From Rahnella victoriana (GTDB taxonomy: Bacteria; Pseudomonadota; Gammaproteobacteria; Enterobacterales; Enterobacteriaceae): DNA of 64,000 nucleotides. Shown here piece after piece: positions 1 through 8,633 of this stretch. The position numbers and the translations under genes were made by a program. Location of the stretch: positions 1-64,000 of the forward strand of contig NZ_SJOJ01000002.1 in NCBI RefSeq assembly GCF_004330295.1. The letters run 5' to 3'. The notes beneath the pieces are model-generated. The model was not told where the DNA came from. It worked only from the letters and a program-made list of their open reading frames with translations, and made no database searches. Position 1 is the stretch's first letter. Each line of letters begins with the position of its first letter.

Positions 1-65
1 GGGTTGGGGTGGGGTATTAAGTAATAAATCAAAAAGTTAAGGTTTTCTTAAACAAGGTGTTAGCC

Positions 66-107
66 CTTAAAACCCCCTCCCAGCCTCTCCCTTCGCAGGG
101 GGAGGAG
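66..107 (-). terminator. Hairpin behind the ferrioxamine receptor gene
   Basis: An 8-bp stem (84-91 with 98-105, one G-U pair, loop TTCGCA) lies 15 bases beyond the receptor stop codon. On the minus strand it is followed by a G-rich stretch and only four T, so it is a weak terminator candidate. Similar C-rich/G-rich intergenic palindromes recur in enterobacterial genomes, so it may also be a dispersed repeat. Confidence 0.45.
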
Positions 108-119
108 CTGAAAAATCTA

Positions 120-2243
120 TCAGAAGTCATAACCTACAGTGGCTACCACGGTACGTTCCTGACCCCAGTAGCAGTAGCTGGTGCCGTAACAGGCTGCGAC
201 ATATTTCTTGTCGAACAGGTTGTTGGCATTCAGCTGTACATACGCGCCTTTCAGCTGCGGATTAAACTGCACCAGATTCATACGCAGTGACGCATCGACC
301 AGCGTGGCAGAAGGCATGTGACGGGTGTTTTCGTTATCCGCCCATTGTGTGCCGATGTAACGCACGCCCGCACCCATATCCACCCCAATCGGCGTGTTGT
401 ACTGACCCCAGATGGACGCCATTTGTTTTGGCGTCACATACGGCGTGTTGCCGTTGTTTTCAGCGGAATCACGGATACGCACTTTGTTATAGGTATAACC
501 GGCCATGACGTTGAAGCGTTCGGTAACCTGTTTCTTGGCTTCCAGCTCCAGACCCTGCGAACGGATTTTCCCTGCCGGCTCATAATAACTGCCGACCACC
601 ACGCGGTTACCCACGTCTTTTTGCGTCAGATCATACAACGCCGCGCTGTACATATCGGAGGTGCCGACCGGTTGGTATTTGATCCCGGCTTCGTATTGCT
701 CGCTCTGCATCGGTTTCAGCAGGGTGCCATCAGCGCCCGGCAGGGCAGACGGTGTCATCGCCTGGCTGTAGCTGACGTACGGAGAAATGCCGCTGTCAAA
801 GGCGTACAGCAGGGAAGCACGGCTGTTGAAATGACTGTCTTTACGTTCGCTGTTGCTGGTGGTGCCGTAGATGCTTTCGTAGCTGCGGCTGGAGGTTTTC
901 AGCGTGTCGTAACGGCCTGACAGAGTCAGATACCATTTGTTCCAGTTCATCTCATCTTGCAGATAAGTGCCCATCTGCTCATAACGGTTTTTACCGCGCT
1001 TAAGGCTGTAATAATCCAGCGCATCACCGCCCACACCGGTATACGGGTTGAGGTTTTCTGCGTAGGCACCGTCAGATTTCACGTCATTGATAAAGTGGGA
1101 GTAGTCAAAGCCCAGCACCACTTTATGCGCCAGTTCACCGGTGGCGAAATCGGCTTCCAGCTGGTTATCAATCGCGAAGGTATCCAGAGACGATTTTTCA
1201 CCGGAATAGTAACGGCTCATCTCGGTACGATCCGCATTCCAGCCCGCCTGATACACCTGATCCAGTTCGGTATTGGAATGGGTGTAGTTGGCGTTCTGGC
1301 GGAATGACCAGACGTCGTTAAATGCGTGCTGGAATTCGTAGCTGTAGATTTGCTCCCAGCGTTTGAACTGGTTGCGCGTGCTTTCACCATCGAAGAATCC
1401 ACGGCTCAGTTTCTGACCGTAGAGGCTGCCGTCAGCCGGAACCGCGGCGTGATAGCCACCGGACGGATCTTTTTGCAAATAAGCGCGCAGTAACAGCGAG
1501 GTGTTTTCATCCGGCGTCCACAGTAACTGTGGAGAAATCGCGTAACGCTCTTCACGCTGGTGATCGTACTGCGTGTCGCTGCTGCGGGTCATACCGGTCA
1601 GACGGAAGGCCAGCTGATCGTTGATGGCGTTGGTGTAATCGAACGCGCCACCTTTGGTATTTTGCGTGCCGCCGGAAAGCTGGAAGTGACCTTCTTCAGC
1701 AAACTGCGGGCGCTTGGTGGTTTCCACGACGACACCGCCGGGAATGCTCTGACCATAAAGGGCAGAGGACGGGCCTTTTACCACATCAATACGTTCGAGG
1801 AACCACGGATCCACCTGAATGGAGTTGTAGGTCGCGCCATCGCTGAGAATACGCAGGCCATCGAGGAAGGTGTTGTTGACGTCACCGCCGTGGAAACCGC
1901 GCAGGGAAATGGTGTCATAACGCGTGGCACCACCGGCAAAGTTGGTGAAGACGCCCGGCGTGTAGTTCAGCGCGGCGTTCACGGTGGTGGCGTTCTGGTC
2001 GGTCATTTGCTGACGGGTGACAACAGAAACTGCCTGTCCGGTGGTGATCAGTGGCTGATCGGTTTTCGTCGCGCTTTTACTGGTTTTCGCGCTGTAACCC
2101 TGCGTCGGTGCATCTGCGGTATCCGCAGGTGCGGCTTTGACAACGACGGTATCTTCAGCAGCCATAGAGGCAGCCGGCACAGCCAGCGCCAGGGCGCACA
2201 TAAGCACCGAGCGTTTGAGGGGGAAAGCCAACAACATATTCAT
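120..2243 (-). CDS. foxA: TonB-dependent hydroxamate siderophore receptor, FoxA-like
   Basis: Outer-membrane receptor of 707 residues. It has a signal peptide ending near AAS-MAA (about residue 28), a TonB-box-like DTVVV just after it, a plug domain (about 55-165, with the motifs SLRGFHGGD and VDPWFLERIDVVKGPSS) and a beta-barrel ending in aromatic VGYDF. Length matches FoxA and FhuA-family ferrioxamine/ferrichrome receptors (about 700-740). A Fur box lies upstream. The desferrioxamine-type biosynthesis genes at 20.7-26.0 kb favour ferrioxamine as the ligand. That assignment is inference; ferrichrome or coprogen cannot be excluded from sequence alone. The start is the ATG at 2243, which gives a normal signal peptide. 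Confidence 0.85.
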   Translation of the reverse strand: MNMLLAFPLKRSVLMCALALAVPAASMAAEDTVVVKAAPADTADAPTQGYSAKTSKSATKTDQPLITTGQAVSVVTRQQMTDQNATTVNAALNYTPGVFTNFAGGATRYDTISLRGFHGGDVNNTFLDGLRILSDGATYNSIQVDPWFLERIDVVKGPSSALYGQSIPGGVVVETTKRPQFAEEGHFQLSGGTQNTKGGAFDYTNAINDQLAFRLTGMTRSSDTQYDHQREERYAISPQLLWTPDENTSLLLRAYLQKDPSGGYHAAVPADGSLYGQKLSRGFFDGESTRNQFKRWEQIYSYEFQHAFNDVWSFRQNANYTHSNTELDQVYQAGWNADRTEMSRYYSGEKSSLDTFAIDNQLEADFATGELAHKVVLGFDYSHFINDVKSDGAYAENLNPYTGVGGDALDYYSLKRGKNRYEQMGTYLQDEMNWNKWYLTLSGRYDTLKTSSRSYESIYGTTSNSERKDSHFNSRASLLYAFDSGISPYVSYSQAMTPSALPGADGTLLKPMQSEQYEAGIKYQPVGTSDMYSAALYDLTQKDVGNRVVVGSYYEPAGKIRSQGLELEAKKQVTERFNVMAGYTYNKVRIRDSAENNGNTPYVTPKQMASIWGQYNTPIGVDMGAGVRYIGTQWADNENTRHMPSATLVDASLRMNLVQFNPQLKGAYVQLNANNLFDKKYVAACYGTSYCYWGQERTVVATVGYDF

Positions 2244-2331
2244 AGTCCCTATAAATAACTCAATTAATTATCGAGTGATTAATTTATGCGTGTGTAATAA
2301 ACCCAAAAGCCAACATATGTTCCGCACGAAA

Positions 2332-2354
2332 GCCGCCGCACATTGAAGGGCGGC
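2332..2354. other. Stem-loop in the receptor leader
   Basis: GCCGCC (2332-2337) pairs with GGCGGC (2349-2354). It lies in the 5' leader between the Fur box and the receptor start. No known riboswitch was recognised; its role is unknown. Confidence 0.3.
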
Positions 2355-2386
2355 AACTTAACAGAATCGAGACGAATGTTAAACTT

Positions 2387-2406
2387 AATGATAATTGTTA
2401 TCATTA
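2387..2406. promoter_or_regulatory. Fur box between the receptor and the methyltransferase
   Basis: AATGATAATTGTTATCATTA closely matches the 19-bp Fur consensus GATAATGATAATCATTATC and is itself nearly palindromic. It lies about 145 bp upstream of the receptor start, within the 347-base divergent gap 2244-2590. It should repress the receptor when iron is plentiful and could also affect the divergent methyltransferase. Confidence 0.85.
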
Positions 2407-2590
2407 TTATTTTATAAACTCAAGGGAACTTTACGCCAAAAGTGTGAAGTGACGCATTTTTATCCGCATGAAATTGATGGTTTTTTGAGTGGCGGCAGAA
2501 AAAACTGAGCAAACTCGTCGGAAGAGATTAGGGTTAATAGTGAGTTTTTTAACGTTTTATTTACGCATAAGTCACGGCCGGGAGGCAGGA

Positions 2591-3274
2591 ATGGTTCAGG
2601 AGAGGCAGGCGGAATACAGCGATAAATGGGCGGCGGTTGATCACTATCTGGTGAGCCATTTAGTCGAAAGCGATCCTGTGTTAGATCAGGTGCTGAAAAA
2701 CAATCATCACGCCGGTTTACCCGCGCACGATGTGGCGCCGAATCAGGGGAAATTACTGGCATTGTTCGCACAGATCACTGGCGCGCAAAAAGTGTTAGAG
2801 ATTGGCACTCTGGGTGCGTACAGCACCATCTGGCTGGCGCGGGCCTTACCGGCGCTGGGTAAAGTGGTGACGCTGGAAGCCGATCCGCATCACGCCCGTG
2901 TCGCGCAGACCAATATTGACCTCGCGGGTCTGCAGGACAAAATTACGTTGCATAGCGGACCCGCGTCAGAAACGTTGCCCACACTGGCGGCTGAAGCGCC
3001 GTTTGATCTGATTTTTATTGATGCTGATAAACCGAACAACCCGCTTTATCTGGAATGGGCGCTGAAATTGTCGAAGCCGGGAACATTAATTATCGGTGAT
3101 AACGTGGTGCGGGACGGGGCGGTGGCCGATCCGCACAGCGACGACGCCCGGGTGCAGGGCGTGCGTCGCTTTATTGAGATGATTGAGCAGGAACCGCGGT
3201 TATCGGCGACCGCGCTGCAAACCGTCGGCAGCAAAGGCTGGGACGGGTTTGTGCTGGCGCGGGTGACCCGTTAA
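2591..3274 (+). CDS. SAM-dependent O-methyltransferase
   Basis: Class I methyltransferase of 227 residues in the caffeoyl-CoA/catechol O-methyltransferase family. Motif I is VLEIGTLGAYSTIWLARALP, and the metal/SAM-binding acidic motif is IFIDADKPNNPLYLEW. The ATG at 2591 is chosen because GGAGGCAGGA lies immediately upstream; a longer GTG-started frame from 2489 has no such site. It is transcribed divergently from the ferrioxamine receptor across a Fur box. The physiological substrate cannot be read from the sequence. Related enterobacterial proteins are usually annotated only as O-methyltransferase or class I SAM methyltransferase. Confidence 0.85.
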   Translation: MVQERQAEYSDKWAAVDHYLVSHLVESDPVLDQVLKNNHHAGLPAHDVAPNQGKLLALFAQITGAQKVLEIGTLGAYSTIWLARALPALGKVVTLEADPHHARVAQTNIDLAGLQDKITLHSGPASETLPTLAAEAPFDLIFIDADKPNNPLYLEWALKLSKPGTLIIGDNVVRDGAVADPHSDDARVQGVRRFIEMIEQEPRLSATALQTVGSKGWDGFVLARVTR

Positions 3275-3283
3275 CCGAAGGCT

Positions 3284-3370
3284 TTAACGCGCCAGACCAA
3301 AGCCAATGTCAAACAATGGATTTTCGCTGTCATGCGGCATATCAGACTGTTGTTTGAGTACGGCTTCCAT
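3284..3370 (-). CDS. Possible 28-residue ORF or gene remnant
   Basis: A short frame between the chrA-like operon and the methyltransferase, facing the latter end-to-end. It would encode MEAVLKQQSDMPHDSE followed by NPLFDIGFGLAR. Its composition is protein-like, but it lacks a clear Shine-Dalgarno and has an in-frame stop 7 codons upstream of its ATG. It could be the degraded 3' end of a lost gene or a small protein. I do not recognise the family. Confidence 0.2.
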   Translation of the reverse strand: MEAVLKQQSDMPHDSENPLFDIGFGLAR

Positions 3371-3396
3371 GGATGACGGCAGTTTACCTGCTCAAT

Positions 3397-3416
3397 ATTG
3401 CGATCTGCTTCGCAAT
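3397..3416. other. Short inverted repeat at the end of the chrA-like operon
   Basis: ATTGCGA and TCGCAAT flank a 6-base loop just after the stop codon of the downstream chrA half. There is no T-run, so it is not a classical terminator; it may stabilise the mRNA 3' end. Confidence 0.35.
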
Positions 3417-3420
3417 GATT

Positions 3421-3939
3421 TCAACCTAATAACAGCCCGAGCACTGCGCCGACGGCCAGTACCCACAGCGGATGAATGCGTTTATTGAGCGCGAGCAGGG
3501 TACACAGGGCGATCACGCCTGCCAGCGTCAGCGTGGTCGCCGAGGCTTTGGCAATCAGTAATCCGCTCGATACCACCAGCCCGACGGTCACCGGCACCAG
3601 CCCGCGCTGGATGGTCTGTCGCCACGAACGGTCTTTGTAACGCTTCCAGCCGCCCATCACGATCAGCGTGATAATGGAAGACGGTCCAAATTTTGCCAGC
3701 GAAGACACCAGCAATCCTGACCATCCCGCGACCTGCCAGCCAATCAGCGGCACGATCATCATATTCGGGCCAGGCGCCGCCTGCGCCAGCGCGAACAGGG
3801 CGCTGAATTCCTGCGCGCTCATCCAGTGATGCACGTCCACTACCGCACGTTGCATCTCGGGGAGAATGGTATTTCCGCCGCCAAAGGCCATCACGGAAAG
3901 TTCGGTAAATAACAGGGCAAGAGAAAGTAAAACCGGCAT
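3421..3939 (-). CDS. Chromate transporter family protein, second half (short ChrA)
   Basis: A 172-residue membrane protein corresponding to one CHR domain, with the family motif AFGGGNTILPEM near the start and LAQAAPGPNMM, then about five hydrophobic segments. Its ATG overlaps the TGA of the upstream CHR protein (ATGA, 3937-3941), so the two are translationally coupled and probably form a heterodimer, as in the short-chain CHR pairs. Chromate efflux is known for some full-length ChrA proteins; for this short pair the substrate is inferred only from the family name. Confidence 0.8.
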   Translation of the reverse strand: MPVLLSLALLFTELSVMAFGGGNTILPEMQRAVVDVHHWMSAQEFSALFALAQAAPGPNMMIVPLIGWQVAGWSGLLVSSLAKFGPSSIITLIVMGGWKRYKDRSWRQTIQRGLVPVTVGLVVSSGLLIAKASATTLTLAGVIALCTLLALNKRIHPLWVLAVGAVLGLLLG

Positions 3940-4523
3940 CAGAATTTACCTCTCGCGCAGATGAAAATACTGACCGGTGCCAGCACCAGCATCACCGGCA
4001 GCATCGGCATGCGGAACGCGGCAATGGCAATCACCCCCACCGCCACCAGCGCCAGTTGCAGCCATTTACCGCGCAAAGGGGCGAGCATTTTGATGCCGGT
4101 CGACAGCAGTAAACCGGCCGCCGCTGCCGCCATCCCTGCAAATAAATGTTCCACCAGCGGTTCATTCTGATAACGCGCATACACCAGCCCGAGCAGCACG
4201 ACGCAAATCGTCGGTGCGAGGATCAGCCCGAGTAAGGCGGATAACGCACCGCGCAACCCGCGAAACTCCATGCCCAGCGCCACCGACAGATTAATGATAT
4301 TGCCGCCTGGCAAGAACTGGCACAGGCCCAGCAGTTCGGTGAACTGTCCGGCGGTCAGCCAGCGGCGTTTATCCACCAGCATGTGTCGCGCCATGGGCAA
4401 CACGCCGCCGAAACCGGTCAGGCCAAGGACGAAAAAGCCCATAAACAGTTGTCCGCAACCGGGGTGCGGCGCGGTCTGGTCATCAGTATCTGGCATTAAT
4501 TTTTCCTGCGTTTGTGCTGACAT
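3939..4523 (-). CDS. Chromate transporter family protein, first half (short ChrA)
   Basis: A 194-residue CHR-domain membrane protein with LGLTGFGGVLPMARHMLVD and LCQFLPGGNIINLSVALG. The ATG at 4523 is chosen because of the GGGAG about 8 bases upstream; a longer frame to 4742 would run through the promoter of the divergent lysR gene. It is coupled to the second CHR protein by an ATGA overlap. The neighbouring divergent LysR gene is its likely regulator. Confidence 0.8.
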   Translation of the reverse strand: MSAQTQEKLMPDTDDQTAPHPGCGQLFMGFFVLGLTGFGGVLPMARHMLVDKRRWLTAGQFTELLGLCQFLPGGNIINLSVALGMEFRGLRGALSALLGLILAPTICVVLLGLVYARYQNEPLVEHLFAGMAAAAAGLLLSTGIKMLAPLRGKWLQLALVAVGVIAIAAFRMPMLPVMLVLAPVSIFICARGKF

Positions 4524-4652
4524 TTTCACCCACTCCCTCAAATGTAATTCAAAGCCGCCAGAGGCGTAAATTCTGTTAAGGATCATGCGCGTGGATGTGC
4601 CATGATGTCTAATGCCTTTATTAATGCCAAAAGATACCCTGAGGGTATGGAT

Positions 4653-5564
4653 ATGATTGAACTGAAACGTCTGCATGCCTTCGTCACTGTGGTGGAAGCG
4701 GGCAGTATTACCCGTGCCGCAGAACGGCTGTTTATCCAGCAACCGCCGCTGACCCGTTTGTTACAGGGGCTGGAGCAGGAGTTGGGTGTTGCGCTGTTAA
4801 ACCGGCTACCGCGCGGGGTGATCCCGACCGAAGCGGGCGAAGTGTTATTGCAGGAAGCGCGTGCGGTACTGGCGCGAGCCGCGCAACTCAGCGCCGCCAT
4901 GCAGCGTGCCGCGCAGGGTGAGCAGGGGCGCGTGCGTATTGGTTTTACCAGCTCCGCCGCGTTGCATACTTTTGTGCCCGCACTGCTGCGGCGCTATCGG
5001 GAAATCTATCCGGCGGTCAGTACACAACTCGAAGAAAGCGGCAGCGGCGAGTTACTCAGCGCCGTGGTGGCGGGTGAGCTGGATGTGGCGTTTGTGCGTA
5101 TGCGGGTCAAAGATATGCCGGAATTAGAGATGGAGAAAGTGCTGGAAGAACCGATGTGGGTGGCGGTGCCGGCCGGACACAAACTGGCGTCGCAAACCGC
5201 CGGTCAGCCGCTCAGACTGGAAGATCTGAGCAATGAGCCTTTTGTGTTATATCGCCGCCGCGCCGGGCAGGGGTTGTACGATGCCATACTGGCAGCGTAT
5301 GTCCGCGCCGGTTTCAGCCCGCATATTGTGCAGGAAGCGCCGCGGTTAACCTCCTGTCTGAGCCTGGTCGGCGCGGGGCTGGGGATTTCGATTGTGCCGG
5401 GATCCATGACCCGTCTCGGCGGTGAGGGCGTGGTGTTTTTACCGCTGGATGCCGCCACGCAACTCAGTGCGCCACTGTATCTCGCGCGACGGGAAGACAG
5501 CCATTCATCGGCTATAATCAATACGTTTTGTGCGCTGGTAAAATCGCAGTTAACGCCAGATTAA
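4653..5564 (+). CDS. LysR-family transcriptional regulator
   Basis: A 303-residue LTTR with an N-terminal winged HTH (MIELKRLHAFVTVVEAGSIT, then AAERLFIQQPPLTRLLQGLE) and a periplasmic-binding-like effector domain from about residue 90. The ATG at 4653 has GAGGG seven bases upstream; the ATG at 4647 is too close to that site. It is divergent from the CHR transporter pair and probably controls it. Its last four bases overlap the 3' end of the convergent ArsR-type gene. Effector unknown. Confidence 0.9.
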   Translation: MIELKRLHAFVTVVEAGSITRAAERLFIQQPPLTRLLQGLEQELGVALLNRLPRGVIPTEAGEVLLQEARAVLARAAQLSAAMQRAAQGEQGRVRIGFTSSAALHTFVPALLRRYREIYPAVSTQLEESGSGELLSAVVAGELDVAFVRMRVKDMPELEMEKVLEEPMWVAVPAGHKLASQTAGQPLRLEDLSNEPFVLYRRRAGQGLYDAILAAYVRAGFSPHIVQEAPRLTSCLSLVGAGLGISIVPGSMTRLGGEGVVFLPLDAATQLSAPLYLARREDSHSSAIINTFCALVKSQLTPD

Positions 5565-5914
5565 AGATGTTGCTCAGAAATATGTTTCTGGGTGGATTCC
5601 AGCGTGATGCCGTCGGATTCGATGGCGCTGAGCAGGGAATCAAGCAGGCCGGGGAAACGGGCGTCGAGGTCTTCGCGGCGCAGGGAGAGCAAATTGGCGC
5701 GGCCATCCGGACGCTGCCAGATCACGCCGCTGTCCCGCAATACGCGCCAGTGGTGAGTCAGCGTTGATTTCGACAGGCCCTGCAATAAGGTGCCGCAGGG
5801 ATGTTCGCCGCCTTTCGCCAGCGTGCGCACCACCGCCAGACGTAACGGGTTGCCCAGCGCAGTCAGGACATTTTCGAGGCGGATCTGCTCGCGCTCAGGG
5901 TGGTTGGCTATCAT
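5561..5914 (-). CDS. ArsR-type winged-helix regulator
   Basis: A 117-residue HTH protein. NVLTALGNPLRLAVVRTLA and GLSKSTLTHHWRVLRDSGVI are the dimerisation/first helices and the recognition helix of the ArsR family. The metal-binding CVC motif of true arsenic/cadmium sensors is absent, so it probably senses something else. It is divergent from the EF-G paralogue across a 237-base gap that contains a perfect inverted repeat, and is therefore the likely regulator of that gene and of itself. Confidence 0.8.
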   Translation of the reverse strand: MIANHPEREQIRLENVLTALGNPLRLAVVRTLAKGGEHPCGTLLQGLSKSTLTHHWRVLRDSGVIWQRPDGRANLLSLRREDLDARFPGLLDSLLSAIESDGITLESTQKHISEQHL

Positions 5915-6023
5915 ATTGTTCCTTTACTTTCACGTCGTTCATCGGCGGCCGCGCAATATAGCCTATCCCTTTGCTGCTGTACAACGCGACGGCCTCAGAC
6001 CAATTTCATCGATAGAATAAAAT

Positions 6024-6049
6024 AATTGTACGAATATACACGTACAATT
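6024..6049. promoter_or_regulatory. Perfect inverted repeat, likely operator for the ArsR/EF-G divergon
   Basis: AATTGTACG (6024-6032) and CGTACAATT (6041-6049) are exact reverse complements separated by AATATACA. A -10-like TATACT lies at 6054-6059 towards the EF-G gene. The position between a divergent ArsR-type gene and its neighbour, overlapping a promoter, is typical for an ArsR-family operator. The assignment is inference. Confidence 0.6.
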
Positions 6050-6151
6050 GTAGTATACTCTCCGCATTAAGAATTTTAGTACTCAATACTTTGTGACGGG
6101 ACGTGAAAACCACTCTCCGCCAACTTAGCCATCAACCAGTAAGGACGTTAT

Positions 6152-8257
6152 ATGGCTCGCAAAACGCCAATCGAGCGCTACCGCAATATCGGTATCTCAG
6201 CACACATCGACGCAGGTAAAACCACCACCACCGAGCGTATTCTTTTCTATACCGGCATGAATCATAAGCTGGGAGAAGTGCATGACGGCGGTGCGACCAC
6301 AGACTGGATGGCTCAGGAGCAGGAGCGCGGTATCACCATTACGTCTGCCGCCGTGACCTGTTTCTGGCGCGGGATGGATCACTCGTTCGATGAGCACCGT
6401 ATCAATATTATCGACACTCCGGGGCACGTGGATTTCACCATTGAGGTGGAACGTTCCATGCGTGTTCTCGATGGTGCCGTCATGGTGTATGACGCCGTCG
6501 GCGGCGTGCAGCCGCAGTCTGAAACCGTGTGGCGTCAGGCCAATAAATACAAAGTGCCGCGTCTGGCCTTCGTCAACAAAATGGATCGTCAGGGTGCCGA
6601 TTTCTTCCGTGTCCGTCAGATGATGGTCGATCGCCTGAAAGCCAATCCGGTGCCGATTGTGATCCCGATCGGCAAGGAAGAGCATTTCACCGGCGTGGTG
6701 GATTTGCGCAAAATGCGCGCCATTTTGTGGGACGACGCGACACAAGGCATGACCTTCACCTATGACGCCATTCCGGCAGAATTGCAGGCGCTGGCGGAAG
6801 AGTGGCGTGAAAAAATGGTCTCCGCTGCGGCCGAAGCCAATGACGCGCTGATGGATAAATATCTCGAAGAAGGCACGCTGACCGAGGATGAAATTACCGA
6901 AGGCCTGCGCCTGCGCACCATCGCCGGTGAAATTCAGCCGATGTTGTGCGGCAGTGCGTTTAAGAATAAAGGCGTGCAACGGATGCTCGATGCCGTGATC
7001 GAACTGATGCCGTCTCCGCTGGATATTCCACCGGTTGCCGGTACAGACGAAGACGGTAACGAAGTGTTCCGTCATTCCGATGACAGCGAGAAGTTCTCGG
7101 CGCTGGCGTTCAAACTGATGACTGACCCCTATGTCGGCCAGCTGACGTTTGTCCGCGTTTATTCCGGCGTGCTGAAAAAAGGCGACAGCGTGTATAACCC
7201 GGTGCGCGGCAAGAAAGAACGTATTGGCCGTATCGTGCAGATGCATGCCAATGACCGTATCGAGATTGACGAAATCCGTGCCGGTGATATTGCGGCATGC
7301 GTCGGGCTGAAAGATGTGACGACCGGCGAAACCCTGTGCGACCCGTCGGATATTATTACGCTGGTGCGCATGGAGTTCCCGGATCCGGTGATCTCGCAGG
7401 CCATCGAGCCGAAGACCAAAGCCGACCAGGAAAAAATGGGCATCGCGCTGTCACGGCTGGCCTCGGAAGACCCGTCGTTCCGCATCCGTACGGATGAGGA
7501 ATCCGGCCAGACGATCATTTCCGGGATGGGCGAATTGCATCTGGAAATCATCGTCGACCGTATGAAACGTGAATTCGGCGTGGAAGCCAACATCGGCAAA
7601 CCGCAGGTAACGTACCGTGAAACGGTGCGCAAAACGGTGAAAGATGTCGAAGGCAAGTTTGTGCGTCAGTCCGGCGGTAAAGGTCAGTACGGTCATGTGG
7701 TCTTCACGCTCGAACCGTTGCCGGCAGGCACAGGTTTTGAGTTTGTCGATGCGACCAAAGGGGGCGTGGTGCCGCGCGACTATATCCCGGCGGTAGAAAA
7801 AGGGGTCACGGAAGCGCTGAACAACGGCATTCTGGCCGGTTATCCGGTGGTGGATGTGAAAGTCACGCTGACCTTCGGTTCCTACCACGAGGTCGATTCC
7901 TCGGAAATGGCGTTCAAAATGGCCGCGATCTTTGGTTTCAAGGAAGCGGCGAAACGTGCAGATCCGGTGATCCTCGAACCGATGATGAAAGTGGAAGTAG
8001 AAACACCGGAAGAGTATGCCGGTGGCGTGATGGGCGATTTGTCATCGCGTCGCGGCACCGTGCAGGGCATGGAAGAGATCGCGGGCGGCGGCGGTAAAAT
8101 TATCAAAGCCGAAGTGCCGCTGTCTGAAATGTTCGGCTACTCCACCGTTTTGCGGTCGATGTCGCAAGGGCGTGCAACCTACAGCATGGAATTCAACCAC
8201 TATGCCGAGGCACCACGCAATGTTGCTGAAAACATCATTGCGTCGCGTGGTAAATAA
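6152..8257 (+). CDS. fusA2: Elongation factor G paralogue (second EF-G)
   Basis: A 701-residue translocation GTPase. G1 is [11 protein letters not shown] (17-27), G3 is DTPGHVDF and G4 is NKMD. All five EF-G domains are present, including domain IV with [12 protein letters not shown] and the tip [22 protein letters not shown] precedes the ATG. It is not in the usual rpsL-rpsG-fusA-tuf operon and differs clearly from the E. coli-type protein I recall, especially at the C-terminus ([20 protein letters not shown]), which recalls betaproteobacterial EF-G. It is therefore probably an additional, perhaps transferred, EF-G under separate control. A role in stress, recycling or antibiotic protection is not demonstrable here. 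Confidence 0.9.
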   Translation: MARKTPIERYRNIGISAHIDAGKTTTTERILFYTGMNHKLGEVHDGGATTDWMAQEQERGITITSAAVTCFWRGMDHSFDEHRINIIDTPGHVDFTIEVERSMRVLDGAVMVYDAVGGVQPQSETVWRQANKYKVPRLAFVNKMDRQGADFFRVRQMMVDRLKANPVPIVIPIGKEEHFTGVVDLRKMRAILWDDATQGMTFTYDAIPAELQALAEEWREKMVSAAAEANDALMDKYLEEGTLTEDEITEGLRLRTIAGEIQPMLCGSAFKNKGVQRMLDAVIELMPSPLDIPPVAGTDEDGNEVFRHSDDSEKFSALAFKLMTDPYVGQLTFVRVYSGVLKKGDSVYNPVRGKKERIGRIVQMHANDRIEIDEIRAGDIAACVGLKDVTTGETLCDPSDIITLVRMEFPDPVISQAIEPKTKADQEKMGIALSRLASEDPSFRIRTDEESGQTIISGMGELHLEIIVDRMKREFGVEANIGKPQVTYRETVRKTVKDVEGKFVRQSGGKGQYGHVVFTLEPLPAGTGFEFVDATKGGVVPRDYIPAVEKGVTEALNNGILAGYPVVDVKVTLTFGSYHEVDSSEMAFKMAAIFGFKEAAKRADPVILEPMMKVEVETPEEYAGGVMGDLSSRRGTVQGMEEIAGGGGKIIKAEVPLSEMFGYSTVLRSMSQGRATYSMEFNHYAEAPRNVAENIIASRGK

Positions 8258-8289
8258 GCAAAAACGGCGTAATCTTCGCCAGAGACAAA

Positions 8290-8313
8290 ACGGTCCGCAA
8301 GGGCCGTTTTTTT
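8290..8313 (+). terminator. Rho-independent terminator of the EF-G paralogue
   Basis: ACGGTCC-GCAA-GGGCCGT stem-loop (one G-U pair) followed by a run of seven T, 33 bases after the stop codon. Confidence 0.85.
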
Positions 8314-8396
8314 GGCCGTAGAAAAGGATTTAATAGTTTATGCCTTTATTGTGTGACACGATAATGCGCATCTCGGGTGTGTATGAAGAGGGTGTT

Positions 8397-8633
8397 ATGT
8401 CATCAGTAGCCGGAAATAAAAAACGAACCAATGTCACGCTGAGTGCCGATTTACTAGAACAGGCCAAAGTGTTCGGCATTAATCTTTCAGCAACGTTTGA
8501 TAAAGCGTTAGGAGAAGCGGTGAAAGAGAAGCAAAGGAAACTTTTCTTAGAGGAAAATCAGCAAGCAATGGATTCCTGCAACGCCTTCACTGAAAAGGCA
8601 GGACTCTTTTCTCAGGGACGCGGAGTGTTGTAA
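8397..8633 (+). CDS. ccdA: CcdA-type antitoxin
   Basis: A 78-residue antitoxin. It has an N-terminal ribbon-helix-helix part (KKRTNVTLSADLLEQAKVFG) that would bind DNA and a C-terminal tail ending in FSQGRGVL that would bind and neutralise CcdB. F-plasmid CcdA is 72 residues. The ATG at 8397 is preceded by GAAGAGGG. The stop overlaps the ccdB start (TAATG), giving the usual coupled order antitoxin-toxin. The pair is probably autorepressed by the complex; a short GTGT/ACAC palindrome lies at 8351-8359. Confidence 0.85.
   Translation: MSSVAGNKKRTNVTLSADLLEQAKVFGINLSATFDKALGEAVKEKQRKLFLEENQQAMDSCNAFTEKAGLFSQGRGVL

Noticed and set aside
2489-2590. Longer N-terminus for the O-methyltransferase from a GTG
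   Set aside because: The ATG at 2591 has an excellent Shine-Dalgarno and the extra part does not resemble the family.
3421-4523. A frameshifted single chrA gene
   Set aside because: Both halves are full CHR domains with their own starts and an ATGA overlap, as in known short ChrA pairs.
6197-7246. A 349-codon frame opposite the EF-G gene
   Set aside because: It mirrors the strong codon bias of the EF-G gene, has no family signature and no ribosome-binding site.
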